From: Cyclobacterium lianum
GTDB taxonomy: Bacteria; Bacteroidota; Bacteroidia; Cytophagales; Cyclobacteriaceae
Direction of reading: 5' to 3'
Length of the DNA: 64,000 nucleotides
NCBI RefSeq assembly: GCF_900143075.1
Contig: NZ_FRCY01000022.1
Location: forward strand, 1,629 to 65,628
The notes under the pieces are model-generated. The model did no database searches. It worked only from the letters and a program-made list of their open reading frames with translations, and had not been told where the DNA came from. Both the position numbers and the translations under genes were made by a program. This document shows positions 1-9,443 of the stretch, one piece after another. Each line of letters starts with the position of its first letter. Position 1 is the first letter of the stretch.

Positions 1-3000
1 CTTGCCGTAGCTGTGGTGCTGATGGCAGGTTCGGTGCTTACTTCCGTATCTCCATTGACCAGACCGGTATAGGTGAAGGTCAGGCCTGGGTTTTCATCAC
101 CGTAAACCTTGCTTTTATCATCAGCCGTGATAGTCAGAGGAGCTGGGGTTACTTCGAGCGCTCCATTCAAATAGCTGATATTGTAGTTCGCGGTAACATC
201 GGTATTCAAAACATCATTGATTACAGCCATACCAGGAATATTTGTACTTGTACCTGCATTTGTCTGGCTTCCTGTTACAGTAACAAGTGCAATATTATGG
301 TCAGACGCCAGCACTCCGGAGGTAATCGTGTAGCCACTATCGGTTAACGGCGTACCGTCATACACTTTTGTATTGCTGTCTGCCGTCAATTCAATTGGCC
401 TTTGCGAAATTGCTGCTTTCAGACCTGTCGGCTGAGATAGTATGTAATTGCCTTCATCTGTTCCGTCTATTTCGTATCCGGAAGCCGAGATCTCAATTAC
501 AGCACCAACCTTACCGTCCTCAAATTCAAAAATGGGCGTTCCCATGAGATATACATCGTCCCCGGGAATAAGGCCAGCCAATTCGGCTTCGCCACTTACG
601 GTTGCTTTCGTGGTACCGTCGTAGATCTTATTATTTCCGCTCAGACCAATTACCGTCAGTGCTTTTGGGGTAATATCCGCACTTAAGTTTGTCGGTTGAG
701 TCAAACTGTAGTTTTCGGCATCTGTCCCACCAAGTGTATAACCTGAGGTGGTGATGGGAATGGTAGTCCAGACATTCTGATCGTCAAAAGTGAAGACTGG
801 ACTACCGTTCAAGGTAACCTGATCTCCTGCCAAAACTCCGTTCAAAACTGCTGTTCCACTTACGGAAGCAGTAGTACTTCCATCATAGGTTTTATTGTTG
901 CCGCTAATTCCGGAAATGGTCAGTTCCAGGGCCAGAATTTGCCCGTTATTCACCACGGTATTTTCCGGAGCTTTGTATCTGGCCGCATCAGCACCGCTAA
1001 GGGTGTAAACTACTGTCAGGGTCTTTCCTGTGCCAGCCGCGCTGTTTTCGTAAGTGGCTTCCCCTGTCACGGACACCTCATCGCCTGACCGAACTCCCGA
1101 CAGGAGGATATCCGACACTACGGCACTGGTGGTTCCGTCATAAGTTTTGGTGGTAATCAATTCCTGACTATCCAGGGTCAATTGGATAACATCCTGGTAA
1201 CGGTATAAGGCATAGGTGTTTCCAGCTTCCAAAACAGGTACAAAGGTTGTCGTCGTTTCATCCACTTCTTTGCGGACATTGGCAATCCCCCCTGCCAAGT
1301 CAGTTAGTCCTGTGCTCGTGGCTTCGGAGCCACTAAACAGCTTGGCAATACCGGTAGAACCCGTGGAAATAGTAGGCGTACCGGACAGGATAATATCTCC
1401 GCCAGTCTCTGCACCAATGGATTCATTTTTACCAGCATTAAGTACAATAGCATCTGTTGACGTTGAGCTCGTGGTCAGATTTCCAGAAAGTGTAAGGTTT
1501 CCACTTAACGTGGAGACATCAATCAATCCACTTGCATTAATGGCTCCCAGCGCCATTTCATTTTGATCTGTAACCTGGACATCAGCCGCATTGCTTACTG
1601 ATAAATTGCCTCCGAAATCATTACTTTCATGTGTCAGGAGAATATTACCAACAGCTTCCAGGATAGTAGTACCACCAATTTGCAAAGCACCGCTGCTGGC
1701 AGAGAGTCTACCTGTCGTGACGACTGAAAAATTTCCGCCTGTCTTAATGTATGAACCGGATGTTGAAATGTTTAGCCCATTCCGGGTGGAGCCTGATGGC
1801 TTACCATCCAAACTGATGATACCCGTCTCTGCTTCCAATATTCCTATAGCATCGGGAGTGAAATAACTATCTCCCAAAGCGATTGCGTCTGAAGACCCAT
1901 TTCCTACTCCTCTTACTGTGATAGTCCCGGCTCCATTTGTTGATACCGTTCCTGCAATATTTACTCCTCTGGCATGTGTTACAGTATTGGAGGCTTTACC
2001 ATTTATAATGATATTACCCCCATCCGCATTAACTGCTCCATTCATGGCCACACCACGAGTGCGGGCATTATTTTCAGCATTTGAAGGTACACTGGTATCT
2101 CCAAATGCAAACCCAACTGTGGGATCAGCACCACCCCCCATGGTCACATCTCCACCACTGGTGTTTATGGCAGCACCTTGCATCATCCATATTGTTCCAT
2201 AAATGGCATCAGTGGCTTCATTATTTCCGCTTGCACGAGTCCAGAGCGTCAATGCATTGGCAGAACCATTGCTTACATTTGCATCCGAGGCAAAAACAAT
2301 ACTTCCATTCGTTTTAAATGTAAGTGGATCCTGGTAAACTAACGTGCCTTCTACCTTAATCAGTCCGGCATTTTCATCACCTATCAGGATTTCCGAAAAG
2401 CCATCTTCGAAATGGGTATTAAACATTACCGCAGGCAATTGAAGTGTTCCTGATGTACCACCGATTCCAATCGTTGTACCTGCTGTTAGGGGCTTGATCG
2501 CTAAAATTCCGGAAGAAGCTATGCTTCCATCCGGAGCTGATCCACTGATATTGAGTTTATCACCAATGATTTCAATAGCCGCACTGGATGCGGTAACATC
2601 CGAACCAACTTTCTGCCCAACTGCTCCCTGAATCAAAACCGGGTAGGGGCTTGCTGTACCGGCTGCAGTACCTTCAAGGATAATCTTGCCTGATTGAGAT
2701 AATACGGCTCCACCTGCAGCGATGGTGACACCGGATTGTTTGGCTCCTCCACCTTTGATATGTATGGTGCCATTTGCTGTATTTTGTACCGTAGAATAAT
2801 GGGTGTATACACCCCAGGAATTGGAAGCCAGAGGATTGTTTTCTGCATAACCTTCCAGAATAATGGCTTCTTCGGTGGTATTGGCATTGGTGATCAGGCC
2901 GGGTCCGCCAGGTGCCTGACTCATCTCAATTCCATTGGCATTGCCGGAACTGGCATCTGCATAGCCGTACATGTACACTGTGCCCGTTCCGGAGTTGATC

Positions 3001-6000
3001 TGGGTACCGCCAATGATACGTATCCCGTTAATATTGTATCCTGTACCAGAACTTGTACCTGATTCATTGGCAGGTACAGAGATACCAGCGGCAGCACCGG
3101 TCCTGCCCCTTCCATAGAATGCCAGATTTCCACCGTTGGTTTGAATGTCCGTCTTGACCAATGTGATTCCATTCGAGTTGGTCGCATTTCCTCTTGCTAC
3201 TCCATCACCGACAGTCAGGCCATTCCAGGTAGTAGATCCGGATCCACCGCCCATCCAAAGATGACCTCCATTGGTATGGATAGATGCGCCTTGTGAAGTA
3301 GTGTTCCAATCAGACCAAACCACCCCATTCTCATCACCATCTGCATCTGCCCAAAGGATCAGATTAAGGGGGTTTCCGGTAGCAGTGATCTCACTTCCAG
3401 GTCTGAGAACTACATTACCACCTGCTTGCAAAGTAAGGCTTCTCGCTGCTGCCAAAACAGGTGCAACCGTGGCCTCAATAAATACATCAGTTTCCGCCTC
3501 AATGATGAGATCACCTGAAGCCAAAGCATTGGTAACTTCGCTTATATTGACCTTAGCCCCATCAACCAGTGGAATTAATGTTCCGCCACTTAGATGCCAA
3601 TCAGAAGCAGGATCACTGGGATCATTGGTAATTGTTATCGCACCGGTTGCAGATGGAGGCTCCAATACGATAGGGTCGGGATCTGCTGCTCCATCCAACT
3701 CATGTCCACCACTTGTTGCCGTTCTAATCCAGGTCCATGCCGAGGATCCTTCCTCTTTATTGGTTACATTTTCGATTGTTATTTCTACCAGTGATCCGGA
3801 GGGCAAAGCTGGATCCACTAATCTAATATCGATCAATGACCTGCTCCAATTTCGAACACCAAAATCCACCCTGTCAATCTCTACATTATTGATTTTAATG
3901 GTAACATCTTCCTTCTCAAGATCGGTAATGTAATAGCCATTACCACTTAAGCCCAAAAATGGTAGTTCCCATCCGTTGCTATTAATCGCATACAATAAAC
4001 TGGTGGGGTTTGCTGTAACAATCTCATAATTGAAGGTATACGTAACCCCTGTAGCACTTGCAGCAAGGTTATCTGCAGACCATGAAAAATTCTCTAAGTG
4101 TGATGCCAGTGTGGTAAAACTCTCCACTCCCCCATAACTGGTGCCTTGTGAATCGGTGGCATAGGCCTGGTAGTAATAGGTAGTGGATGCATTAAGGCCT
4201 GTAAGAGTTTCATTAAAAATACCTGTTCCACTTCCGGCAATCACCTGGATTACTCCGGTTTCTCCAATGGTTGGAGTATTGTCCGAACTGGAATAGACAA
4301 ACCCGCGTTCGGTTACTGCATCCCCGCCATCATCGGTTACATTGCCACTGAGAGTGGCCCCGGTGGCGGTGATGGAGGACGCGGCTGATGTGGTGACGGT
4401 GGGCGGCACTGTTGAAACAGGTGATGTAACCTGGATATTATTGATGCTGTGGTTGGTAGTACCATCTCCATTCCATCCAGGATCACTGATATACATCCTT
4501 ACATCATCCACATTAGAAAATGATGCATCTAAAGTAACCGATATGGGATCATAGTCTGAATCAAAGCCGTCGAATGTCATCGAAGCCACCTGGGTTCCGT
4601 CCCGGTATCCCTTTATGGTATTGGTAAAAGAGTTGGATTCTCCCCAGTTGTAATACTTGAACCCAATAAGCCGGAATTCGCTACCGTCCGATGATTTAAC
4701 AGCCATTCCTTTTGAGCCTGCGTTAGCTTCACGGGTAAGACCTGTATAACTTGCATCACCGCTGTACAAAAAGCCATTGGCTTGCCAGGAAAGGGAATTC
4801 AGGAACGTCCCGTCCTCATCAGAGATATTGAACACCTGGATATCAATATCAGTAATAAGTTGAGATCCTCCCTCTCCATCTGTAGCCATGTTGTCTCCCG
4901 TTATATCTGTGGAGTTCTCCGTAAATGTTAAAGTGGGGCTGGAGCTTAATAAAACTCCAGCACTTGCAGTCGTAAAACTCTCCTCAGGCCCATAGCTCGT
5001 TCCCACTCCATTAATGGCATAGGCACGAACATAGTAAGTGGTTTCTTCGGAAAGGCCGGTAATAGCTTCGTCAAACGCACCCGTTCCGGTTCCATCTTGT
5101 ACTTTGGTGTCGGCTGTTGTGGGACTGGAGCTGGTGCCATACACAAAACCACGCTCGGTTACGTTGTCTCCGCCATCGCTGGTAACTTCACTGCTGAGTG
5201 TGGCTCCGGTAGCTGTTATAGAACTAACCAAAGAAGTGGCCACTGTGGGGAGAGTAGTGGCTGGCAGCTCCCAGGGTATACTGAGAGTAGTGGCATAACC
5301 GGGATCGGAGATAAATACTTCACTGATGGTTCCATCAAGATTTGCTCTGTTGATGTTACCGTTTGTGCCGTCATACCAATACACCTTTGAATTATTCAGA
5401 TCTACGCTGATACCGGTAGGACTGGTAGCACTTACAATATCTGTTCGGTCGGATCCATCCAGTTTAATCCGCTCTATTTTAGAAGCACCATCATTGGGCC
5501 AATACAAATAGTTGTTCTTTTGATCAATATAAAGCGTAGTAGCATAACCCGGATCGGAGATAAATTCTTCACTACCAGTTCCATCAAGATTACCTCTGTA
5601 TATGCTCCCATTAGTCTGATCATACCAGTACACTTTCGACCCACCCACATCTACGCTGATACCAATTGGATCCGTTGCACTAATAACATCTTCTCGTCCG
5701 GTTCCATCCAGTTTGATCCGTTCAATTTTTGCACTGCCATTGTTTGGCCAATACAAGTATTCATTCACATGATCTACAAAAATGGTGGTTGCATAACCGG
5801 GATCTGATACAAATTCTTCAATACCGGTTCCGTCAAGATTGGATCTATAAATTTTTGAATCCGTTTGATCAAACCAATAGGCTTTCTCATTGACGTGATC
5901 AATGTCTACAGCAATAACGGACCCCGAGCTTGCAATAGTTACAATATCTTGCCGGCTTGAACCGGTCAGAGAAATCCCTTCTATTTTGTCGTTACTTTCG

Positions 6001-7229
6001 TTTGGCCAGTACAATGATTGGAGGGGCGTAAGAGCTGGTGCACTCGTTGTGAAACTCTCCTCACTTCCGTAACTCGTACCTTCTCCATTAATGGCATAGG
6101 CTCGAACGTAATACGTAGTTTCTGCGGAAAGACCGGTTATAGCTTCTTCAAAAGAACCTGTTCCACTACCATCCTGTACTTTAGTATCTGAGGTGGTAGG
6201 ACCGGAGCTGGTTGCATACACAAAACCACGTTCGGTTACCGGGTCTCCGCCATCATCGGTTATGCTGCCGCTTAGGGTGACTCCAGCGGCAGTGATGGAG
6301 GATGCGGCTAAGGTGGTAACGGTCGGAGCTGAATTACTGATTATCGCATTATCAACCACAAACGTATCAAAAGATTGGTACAGGCCATCCATATCCGTAT
6401 CGCCATTATACGGGTAGTTTGGATGATTCTCTTTATCGAGGCTGATACGGACCTCATCTACACTGCCGAATAACGGATCAGTTAAGGTTACCGTTGAGTG
6501 ATAGGGTTCTGCATTTGAAACAATAACAACACTTTCAGAACCCAGTGCAACCCCATCTTTATAGCCGGTAATTTTGAGGTAATTCCCCCAGGAATCCCAG
6601 GCTGCGTCATGTGATTTAAAACTGGTAAACTTGAAATCCGAGCCATCTGTGGTTTTGATAATCAAGGCTTCAGGATCATACCATCTACGATTGATGTCCG
6701 TCGTATGATCCAACAGGATAAAACCGCCATCTCCAAATTCAGTTGGGAACGTATTCCAGCTAAGCGAGCCGTCGCCGGGATCGTACCACATTCCTCCTTC
6801 TCCGGAGACACCTCCATCAAACGTACCCGCATAAATATTAAAGGACTTTCCAATTGCAGAGAAATTATGGTTGTCGGGTATTTCCTGACCTGCAGTGAAT
6901 GATTCCGCATCAAAAGTTATGGTATTTGATGCGGGGGTGAAATGCGTTGAAAAACGCTTCGTCCCATCATACCTTAGGCTATTACCCAAACTGTTCAGGT
7001 TATTGTCTGCAGGGTAAGTTGTATTCCTGTTTTCTTTGGCAAAAAACGATCTAAAGTCATCGGACCCATTGCCAGGTATAAAACTTGCCTTAATTGATTC
7101 TTCCTTAAGAAGATTCTCCCCATAAAGTTGAGACGTTCCATTAAATAAGCTGCAAACAACCAAAAACATCATAAAGAAGGCATAGCTCCATAACTTTTCG
7201 AGATTTAAAAAGGGTATTGATTTTTTCAT
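1..7229 (-). CDS. Giant modular secreted adhesin, N-terminal 2409 codons (partial)
   Basis: One open frame runs without a stop from ATG at 7229 to the left edge, so the C-terminus is missing. An N-terminal hydrophobic stretch (about residues 14-30) looks like a signal peptide. Then, approximately: a jelly-roll-like module (40-298); an FN3-like domain (299-397, with motifs such as TERGFVYATSS and TTYYVRAYAING); a six-blade YWTD/LDL-receptor class B propeller (400-652); a second FN3-like domain (654-757); a second jelly-roll-like module (757-940); a third FN3-like domain (944-1040); a long Gly/Asn/Thr-rich hemagglutinin-like beta-strand repeat stalk (about 1197-2003); then YDG (TYDGTT) and MBG-type (KVYGDENPGLTF) repeats to the edge. 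Such architecture is typical of surface adhesins; in this phylum export is usually by the type IX system, but its C-terminal signal would lie off the window. The adhesin role is inference. The 513-nt upstream region shows no clear TAnnTTTG promoter. Confidence 0.85.
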   Translation of the reverse strand, partial: MKKSIPFLNLEKLWSYAFFMMFLVVCSLFNGTSQLYGENLLKEESIKASFIPGNGSDDFRSFFAKENRNTTYPADNNLNSLGNSLRYDGTKRFSTHFTPASNTITFDAESFTAGQEIPDNHNFSAIGKSFNIYAGTFDGGVSGEGGMWYDPGDGSLSWNTFPTEFGDGGFILLDHTTDINRRWYDPEALIIKTTDGSDFKFTSFKSHDAAWDSWGNYLKITGYKDGVALGSESVVIVSNAEPYHSTVTLTDPLFGSVDEVRISLDKENHPNYPYNGDTDMDGLYQSFDTFVVDNAIISNSAPTVTTLAASSITAAGVTLSGSITDDGGDPVTERGFVYATSSGPTTSDTKVQDGSGTGSFEEAITGLSAETTYYVRAYAINGEGTSYGSEESFTTSAPALTPLQSLYWPNESNDKIEGISLTGSSRQDIVTIASSGSVIAVDIDHVNEKAYWFDQTDSKIYRSNLDGTGIEEFVSDPGYATTIFVDHVNEYLYWPNNGSAKIERIKLDGTGREDVISATDPIGISVDVGGSKVYWYDQTNGSIYRGNLDGTGSEEFISDPGYATTLYIDQKNNYLYWPNDGASKIERIKLDGSDRTDIVSATSPTGISVDLNNSKVYWYDGTNGNINRANLDGTISEVFISDPGYATTLSIPWELPATTLPTVATSLVSSITATGATLSSEVTSDGGDNVTERGFVYGTSSSPTTADTKVQDGTGTGAFDEAITGLSEETTYYVRAYAINGVGTSYGPEESFTTASAGVLLSSSPTLTFTENSTDITGDNMATDGEGGSQLITDIDIQVFNISDEDGTFLNSLSWQANGFLYSGDASYTGLTREANAGSKGMAVKSSDGSEFRLIGFKYYNWGESNSFTNTIKGYRDGTQVASMTFDGFDSDYDPISVTLDASFSNVDDVRMYISDPGWNGDGTTNHSINNIQVTSPVSTVPPTVTTSAASSITATGATLSGNVTDDGGDAVTERGFVYSSSDNTPTIGETGVIQVIAGSGTGIFNETLTGLNASTTYYYQAYATDSQGTSYGGVESFTTLASHLENFSWSADNLAASATGVTYTFNYEIVTANPTSLLYAINSNGWELPFLGLSGNGYYITDLEKEDVTIKINNVEIDRVDFGVRNWSRSLIDIRLVDPALPSGSLVEITIENVTNKEEGSSAWTWIRTATSGGHELDGAADPDPIVLEPPSATGAITITNDPSDPASDWHLSGGTLIPLVDGAKVNISEVTNALASGDLIIEAETDVFIEATVAPVLAAARSLTLQAGGNVVLRPGSEITATGNPLNLILWADADGDENGVVWSDWNTTSQGASIHTNGGHLWMGGGSGSTTWNGLTVGDGVARGNATNSNGITLVKTDIQTNGGNLAFYGRGRTGAAAGISVPANESGTSSGTGYNINGIRIIGGTQINSGTGTVYMYGYADASSGNANGIEMSQAPGGPGLITNANTTEEAIILEGYAENNPLASNSWGVYTHYSTVQNTANGTIHIKGGGAKQSGVTIAAGGAVLSQSGKIILEGTAAGTASPYPVLIQGAVGQKVGSDVTASSAAIEIIGDKLNISGSAPDGSIASSGILAIKPLTAGTTIGIGGTSGTLQLPAVMFNTHFEDGFSEILIGDENAGLIKVEGTLVYQDPLTFKTNGSIVFASDANVSNGSANALTLWTRASGNNEATDAIYGTIWMMQGAAINTSGGDVTMGGGADPTVGFAFGDTSVPSNAENNARTRGVAMNGAVNADGGNIIINGKASNTVTHARGVNIAGTVSTNGAGTITVRGVGNGSSDAIALGDSYFTPDAIGILEAETGIISLDGKPSGSTRNGLNISTSGSYIKTGGNFSVVTTGRLSASSGALQIGGTTILEAVGNILLTHESNDFGGNLSVSNAADVQVTDQNEMALGAINASGLIDVSTLSGNLTLSGNLTTSSTSTDAIVLNAGKNESIGAETGGDIILSGTPTISTGSTGIAKLFSGSEATSTGLTDLAGGIANVRKEVDETTTTFVPVLEAGNTYALYRYQDVIQLTLDSQELITTKTYDGTTSAVVSDILLSGVRSGDEVSVTGEATYENSAAGTGKTLTVVYTLSGADAARYKAPENTVVNNGQILALELTISGISGNNKTYDGSTTASVSGTAVLNGVLAGDQVTLNGSPVFTFDDQNVWTTIPITTSGYTLGGTDAENYSLTQPTNLSADITPKALTVIGLSGNNKIYDGTTKATVSGEAELAGLIPGDDVYLMGTPIFEFEDGKVGAVIEISASGYEIDGTDEGNYILSQPTGLKAAISQRPIELTADSNTKVYDGTPLTDSGYTITSGVLASDHNIALVTVTGSQTNAGTSTNIPGMAVINDVLNTDVTANYNISYLNGALEVTPAPLTITADDKSKVYGDENPGLTFTYTGLVNGDTEVSTEPAISTTATA
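5275..6030 (-). repeat. Six YWTD-type repeats encoding a predicted beta-propeller
   Basis: Within the giant adhesin, six units of about 40 codons alternate two patterns: (S/Y)LYWPN..(S/D)KIE.I.L.G, and K(A/V)YW(F/Y)D.T...I.R.NLDGT. Successive pairs are near-identical, for example NLDGTG.EEF.SDPGYATT recurs, so the DNA carries ~240-bp direct repeats. Six YWTD repeats is the number that closes one LDL-receptor class B propeller, which supports a complete domain rather than a random expansion. Family knowledge: YWTD propellers are protein-protein interaction platforms. Binding partner unknown. Confidence 0.75.
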
Positions 7230-7742
7230 TGCGGTATGGTTTACTAAAAAGGATACTGTTTTATAAAAAGTCCAAAGTCATGGGTCTCCATCCCAAATGA
7301 AAAAGGGAAAACCAATAGAAATTGGAAAAGTATTGTTATATTAAAATCCAGCTATTGGCTGGGCCTGATAACTGGCTTTTTGGAAAGCGTGCTGGTCATT
7401 GCTTTATGCTGAAATTTTAAAAATAACTTAAGATTCAGGTCGGAAAGATAGGTGGGTTTGTAGAAATATGCTTTGAAAAAGTACAGCAAAAGCAGTTATT
7501 TTAACACCTAGTCAGAAAAGTCCATTTTACAGAACAGGAAATACAAATTTCACTTCAGGAAAGTTGTGTGTTAATTTTTTGCAAAAGATATAATTTTGTC
7601 AGTTTTTCGAATTGGATAGCCATTTAACCAAAAACAGGGTGTATCAAGGCTCAGGCCCGTGTTCATTTAACCCGAAAAAATGGGTGATAATTTTCATTGA
7701 CATCCTTCCTTCCAGGGTAGCTTATTTAGATAAATCAGGGGT
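7230..7742. other. Intergenic region between AraC-type regulator and giant adhesin
   Basis: 513 nt, AT-rich, with no supported gene. It should hold the adhesin promoter on the minus strand and the 3' end of the regulator transcript. I found no full TAnnTTTG match on the minus strand and no hairpin with a T-run. A TAATTTTG sits near 7590 on the plus strand but leads to no plus-strand gene. Confidence 0.5.
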
Positions 7743-8942
7743 TCAGGATAAATCTTCCCCAGACTGAAACCTGGACCAATATTCACTTGGGCTTAGCCCG
7801 ATTTCTTTTTTGAAAGCGTTAAAAAAAGTGACCCTGCTATTAAAGCCGCTATCCCTGCTTAAAGCATCAAGCGTGCGACTATCCAGATACCCTTCTTTCA
7901 ATTTATCAATGGCGTATGCCACCCGGTAGTGATTGATCAGTTCCCTGAAGCCTTTGTGATATTCATTTTGAAGCAGCATACTCAAGTCTCTGCTATTCAC
8001 ACCGGCCATGGCAGCAAAGTCACCTACCTTTAAATCCTGCCTGAGAAAAACCTGCTTTTGGGTTAACAACTCATTTATCCGCCTGGCCGTATCGCTACTT
8101 TTTACATCAGGAGTTGCTTTTCCCTCTTTTTCCAGATCTTTGACAACAGTGGAGATATCTCTCGGGTCTGCAGGTTGATTGCGCTGCAGGCCATACAATT
8201 TTTCCGGATTCAGGTGCAGATATATGCTCAGAACGGCAATGCCCATCACCGTAACCCAGGTAAAAAATGACAGCAAACCGGGAAACTGAAAACCGGCTAG
8301 TGCTTCAATCATCCAGAAGGTATGATAGGAAAAATACCCAAAAGTAATCAGCACAAATAGAAAGGTAGCTATGGAAAGTGGGTTTCTCAGGGCCTCTCTG
8401 TGCAGGGGATTGATCCAGTTCGGCTGGTAGCGGTACATGAGCCATAGGGAATAAGCCAGGTAGGCGGACATCAGTAGTATCCGGAAGCTGTCCACCGCAT
8501 AAGTGGGGACAAATCCGTCTGCATACAGATTTAAAGTCCCGGGATCCTCCACAAACATTTTTGCCAGTTCCAGCTTGCGTTCATAGCTCAGCAAGTAAAA
8601 TGGCATCAGGTCCAGCACATGCAATATGGCAGGAATAAAGTGAAGGCTGTCCTTGAAAACCAAACCATTCCTGTCGAAAAGAGTATTTCGGATATAAAAA
8701 TAGAAAAATGGAGCGGTCAAAAACATCAGGGGGTTTACCGTACGAATGAAATGGGGGAAACGTAAAATCCATCCGGCATGAAACCACAAGAAATAGACAA
8801 GAAAGAACAGGCTGTAAAACAGCAAAGACCAACCCAGAAGGTAGGTCTTGGTACCCGTCCTGTGACTTATTGCAATAAGAATGGTGGCATTGACGGTCGC
8901 CAAAAATAATATATTGATAAATATGAGTAAACTTACTTCCAT
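7743..8942 (-). CDS. Membrane-anchored AraC-family transcriptional regulator
   Basis: 399 residues from ATG at 8942. An in-frame TTG at 8993 would add 17 polar residues; the ATG is preferred because it places the first membrane helix at the N-terminus, as is usual. About six or seven hydrophobic helices span residues 1-255, followed by a linker and a C-terminal AraC/XylS domain (about 285-390) with the second HTH region recognisable as LSRDSGFNSRVTFFNAFKK followed by GLSPSEYW. Such proteins couple a membrane sensory domain directly to DNA binding; the ligand is unknown. It lies upstream of, and in the same direction as, the giant adhesin, so regulation of that gene is possible but unproven. 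An alternative reading as a plain cytosolic AraC is excluded by the membrane helices. Confidence 0.85.
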   Translation of the reverse strand: MEVSLLIFINILFLATVNATILIAISHRTGTKTYLLGWSLLFYSLFFLVYFLWFHAGWILRFPHFIRTVNPLMFLTAPFFYFYIRNTLFDRNGLVFKDSLHFIPAILHVLDLMPFYLLSYERKLELAKMFVEDPGTLNLYADGFVPTYAVDSFRILLMSAYLAYSLWLMYRYQPNWINPLHREALRNPLSIATFLFVLITFGYFSYHTFWMIEALAGFQFPGLLSFFTWVTVMGIAVLSIYLHLNPEKLYGLQRNQPADPRDISTVVKDLEKEGKATPDVKSSDTARRINELLTQKQVFLRQDLKVGDFAAMAGVNSRDLSMLLQNEYHKGFRELINHYRVAYAIDKLKEGYLDSRTLDALSRDSGFNSRVTFFNAFKKEIGLSPSEYWSRFQSGEDLS

Positions 8943-9443
8943 AGATAGCGGGTGCCGTCCCTGATCAGTTTTTTTACGGAAAATAACGGCCAAACAAATT
9001 TGGTCTTAAGAATCAGGTTTTTAAAACTAAAACCTATAAAATAATAATCAGAAGGTACTAATTGCTGATTTTTAGGTACAAAATTACCAGTATTCTAAAA
9101 AAACAAAAATAGCAGGTTGGTTTTTCGAAAGATTTCGGGTAATACCTACTATAGCTATGGAGCATTCAAAAGCTGAGAAAAAGCCGATTATTTACTGCCA
9201 CCGCTCCAGCAAGGGCAGGTCAGGATCGGTGGTAGGTTCGGCCATTTTTCTACCCGGCAGCATAATCATCGGATAAGCTACACCATACAAAGTTTACCCG
9301 GGGTTGCAGGCTCCGAAAGTGGACCTGAAGATTCTTACTCTGGAGCAAAACCAGGCGCATTGTTTGCTGTCGCTTGCTTGATCCGGCTCACCATCGCAGC
9401 AGAAAATACCAGCCTTGACCGGCGCACACATGAACTTGTTTTC
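8943..9443. other. Intergenic region with degenerate coding-like fragments
   Basis: 501 nt between the phosphatase gene and the AraC-type regulator. It holds the regulator's candidate promoter. From about 9160 on the plus strand a short frame reads EKKPIIYCHRSS then stops at 9276, vaguely rhodanese-like; on the minus strand a frame ending near 9197 reads like a gene tail (PTTDPDLPLLERWQ, stop). Neither is long enough to call; the region may contain decayed genes. Confidence 0.4.
9079..9107 (-). promoter_or_regulatory. Candidate promoter of the AraC-type regulator
   Basis: Read on the minus strand, TAATTTTG (9086-9079) matches the Bacteroidota -7 consensus TAnnTTTG, with a TTTG 17 nt upstream (9107-9104; 19 is usual). 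A second -7 match, TATTTTTG, lies at 9111-9104. The leader to the ATG at 8942 would be about 130 nt. Confidence 0.4.

Noticed and set aside
1216-6417. Plus-strand open frames of 60-220 codons across the adhesin region
   Set aside because: They lie opposite the long adhesin frame on the minus strand, overlap each other, have low-complexity composition and show no domain or signal; they are shadows of the repetitive coding strand.
8943-8993. TTG start for the AraC regulator at 8993
   Set aside because: The ATG at 8942 places the first membrane helix at the N-terminus; the added segment is polar and basic.
9150-9300. Rhodanese-like fragment on the plus strand
   Set aside because: Only a dozen residues resemble the active-site region, the Cys loop is not in the expected form, and no flanking sequence supports the family in another frame.
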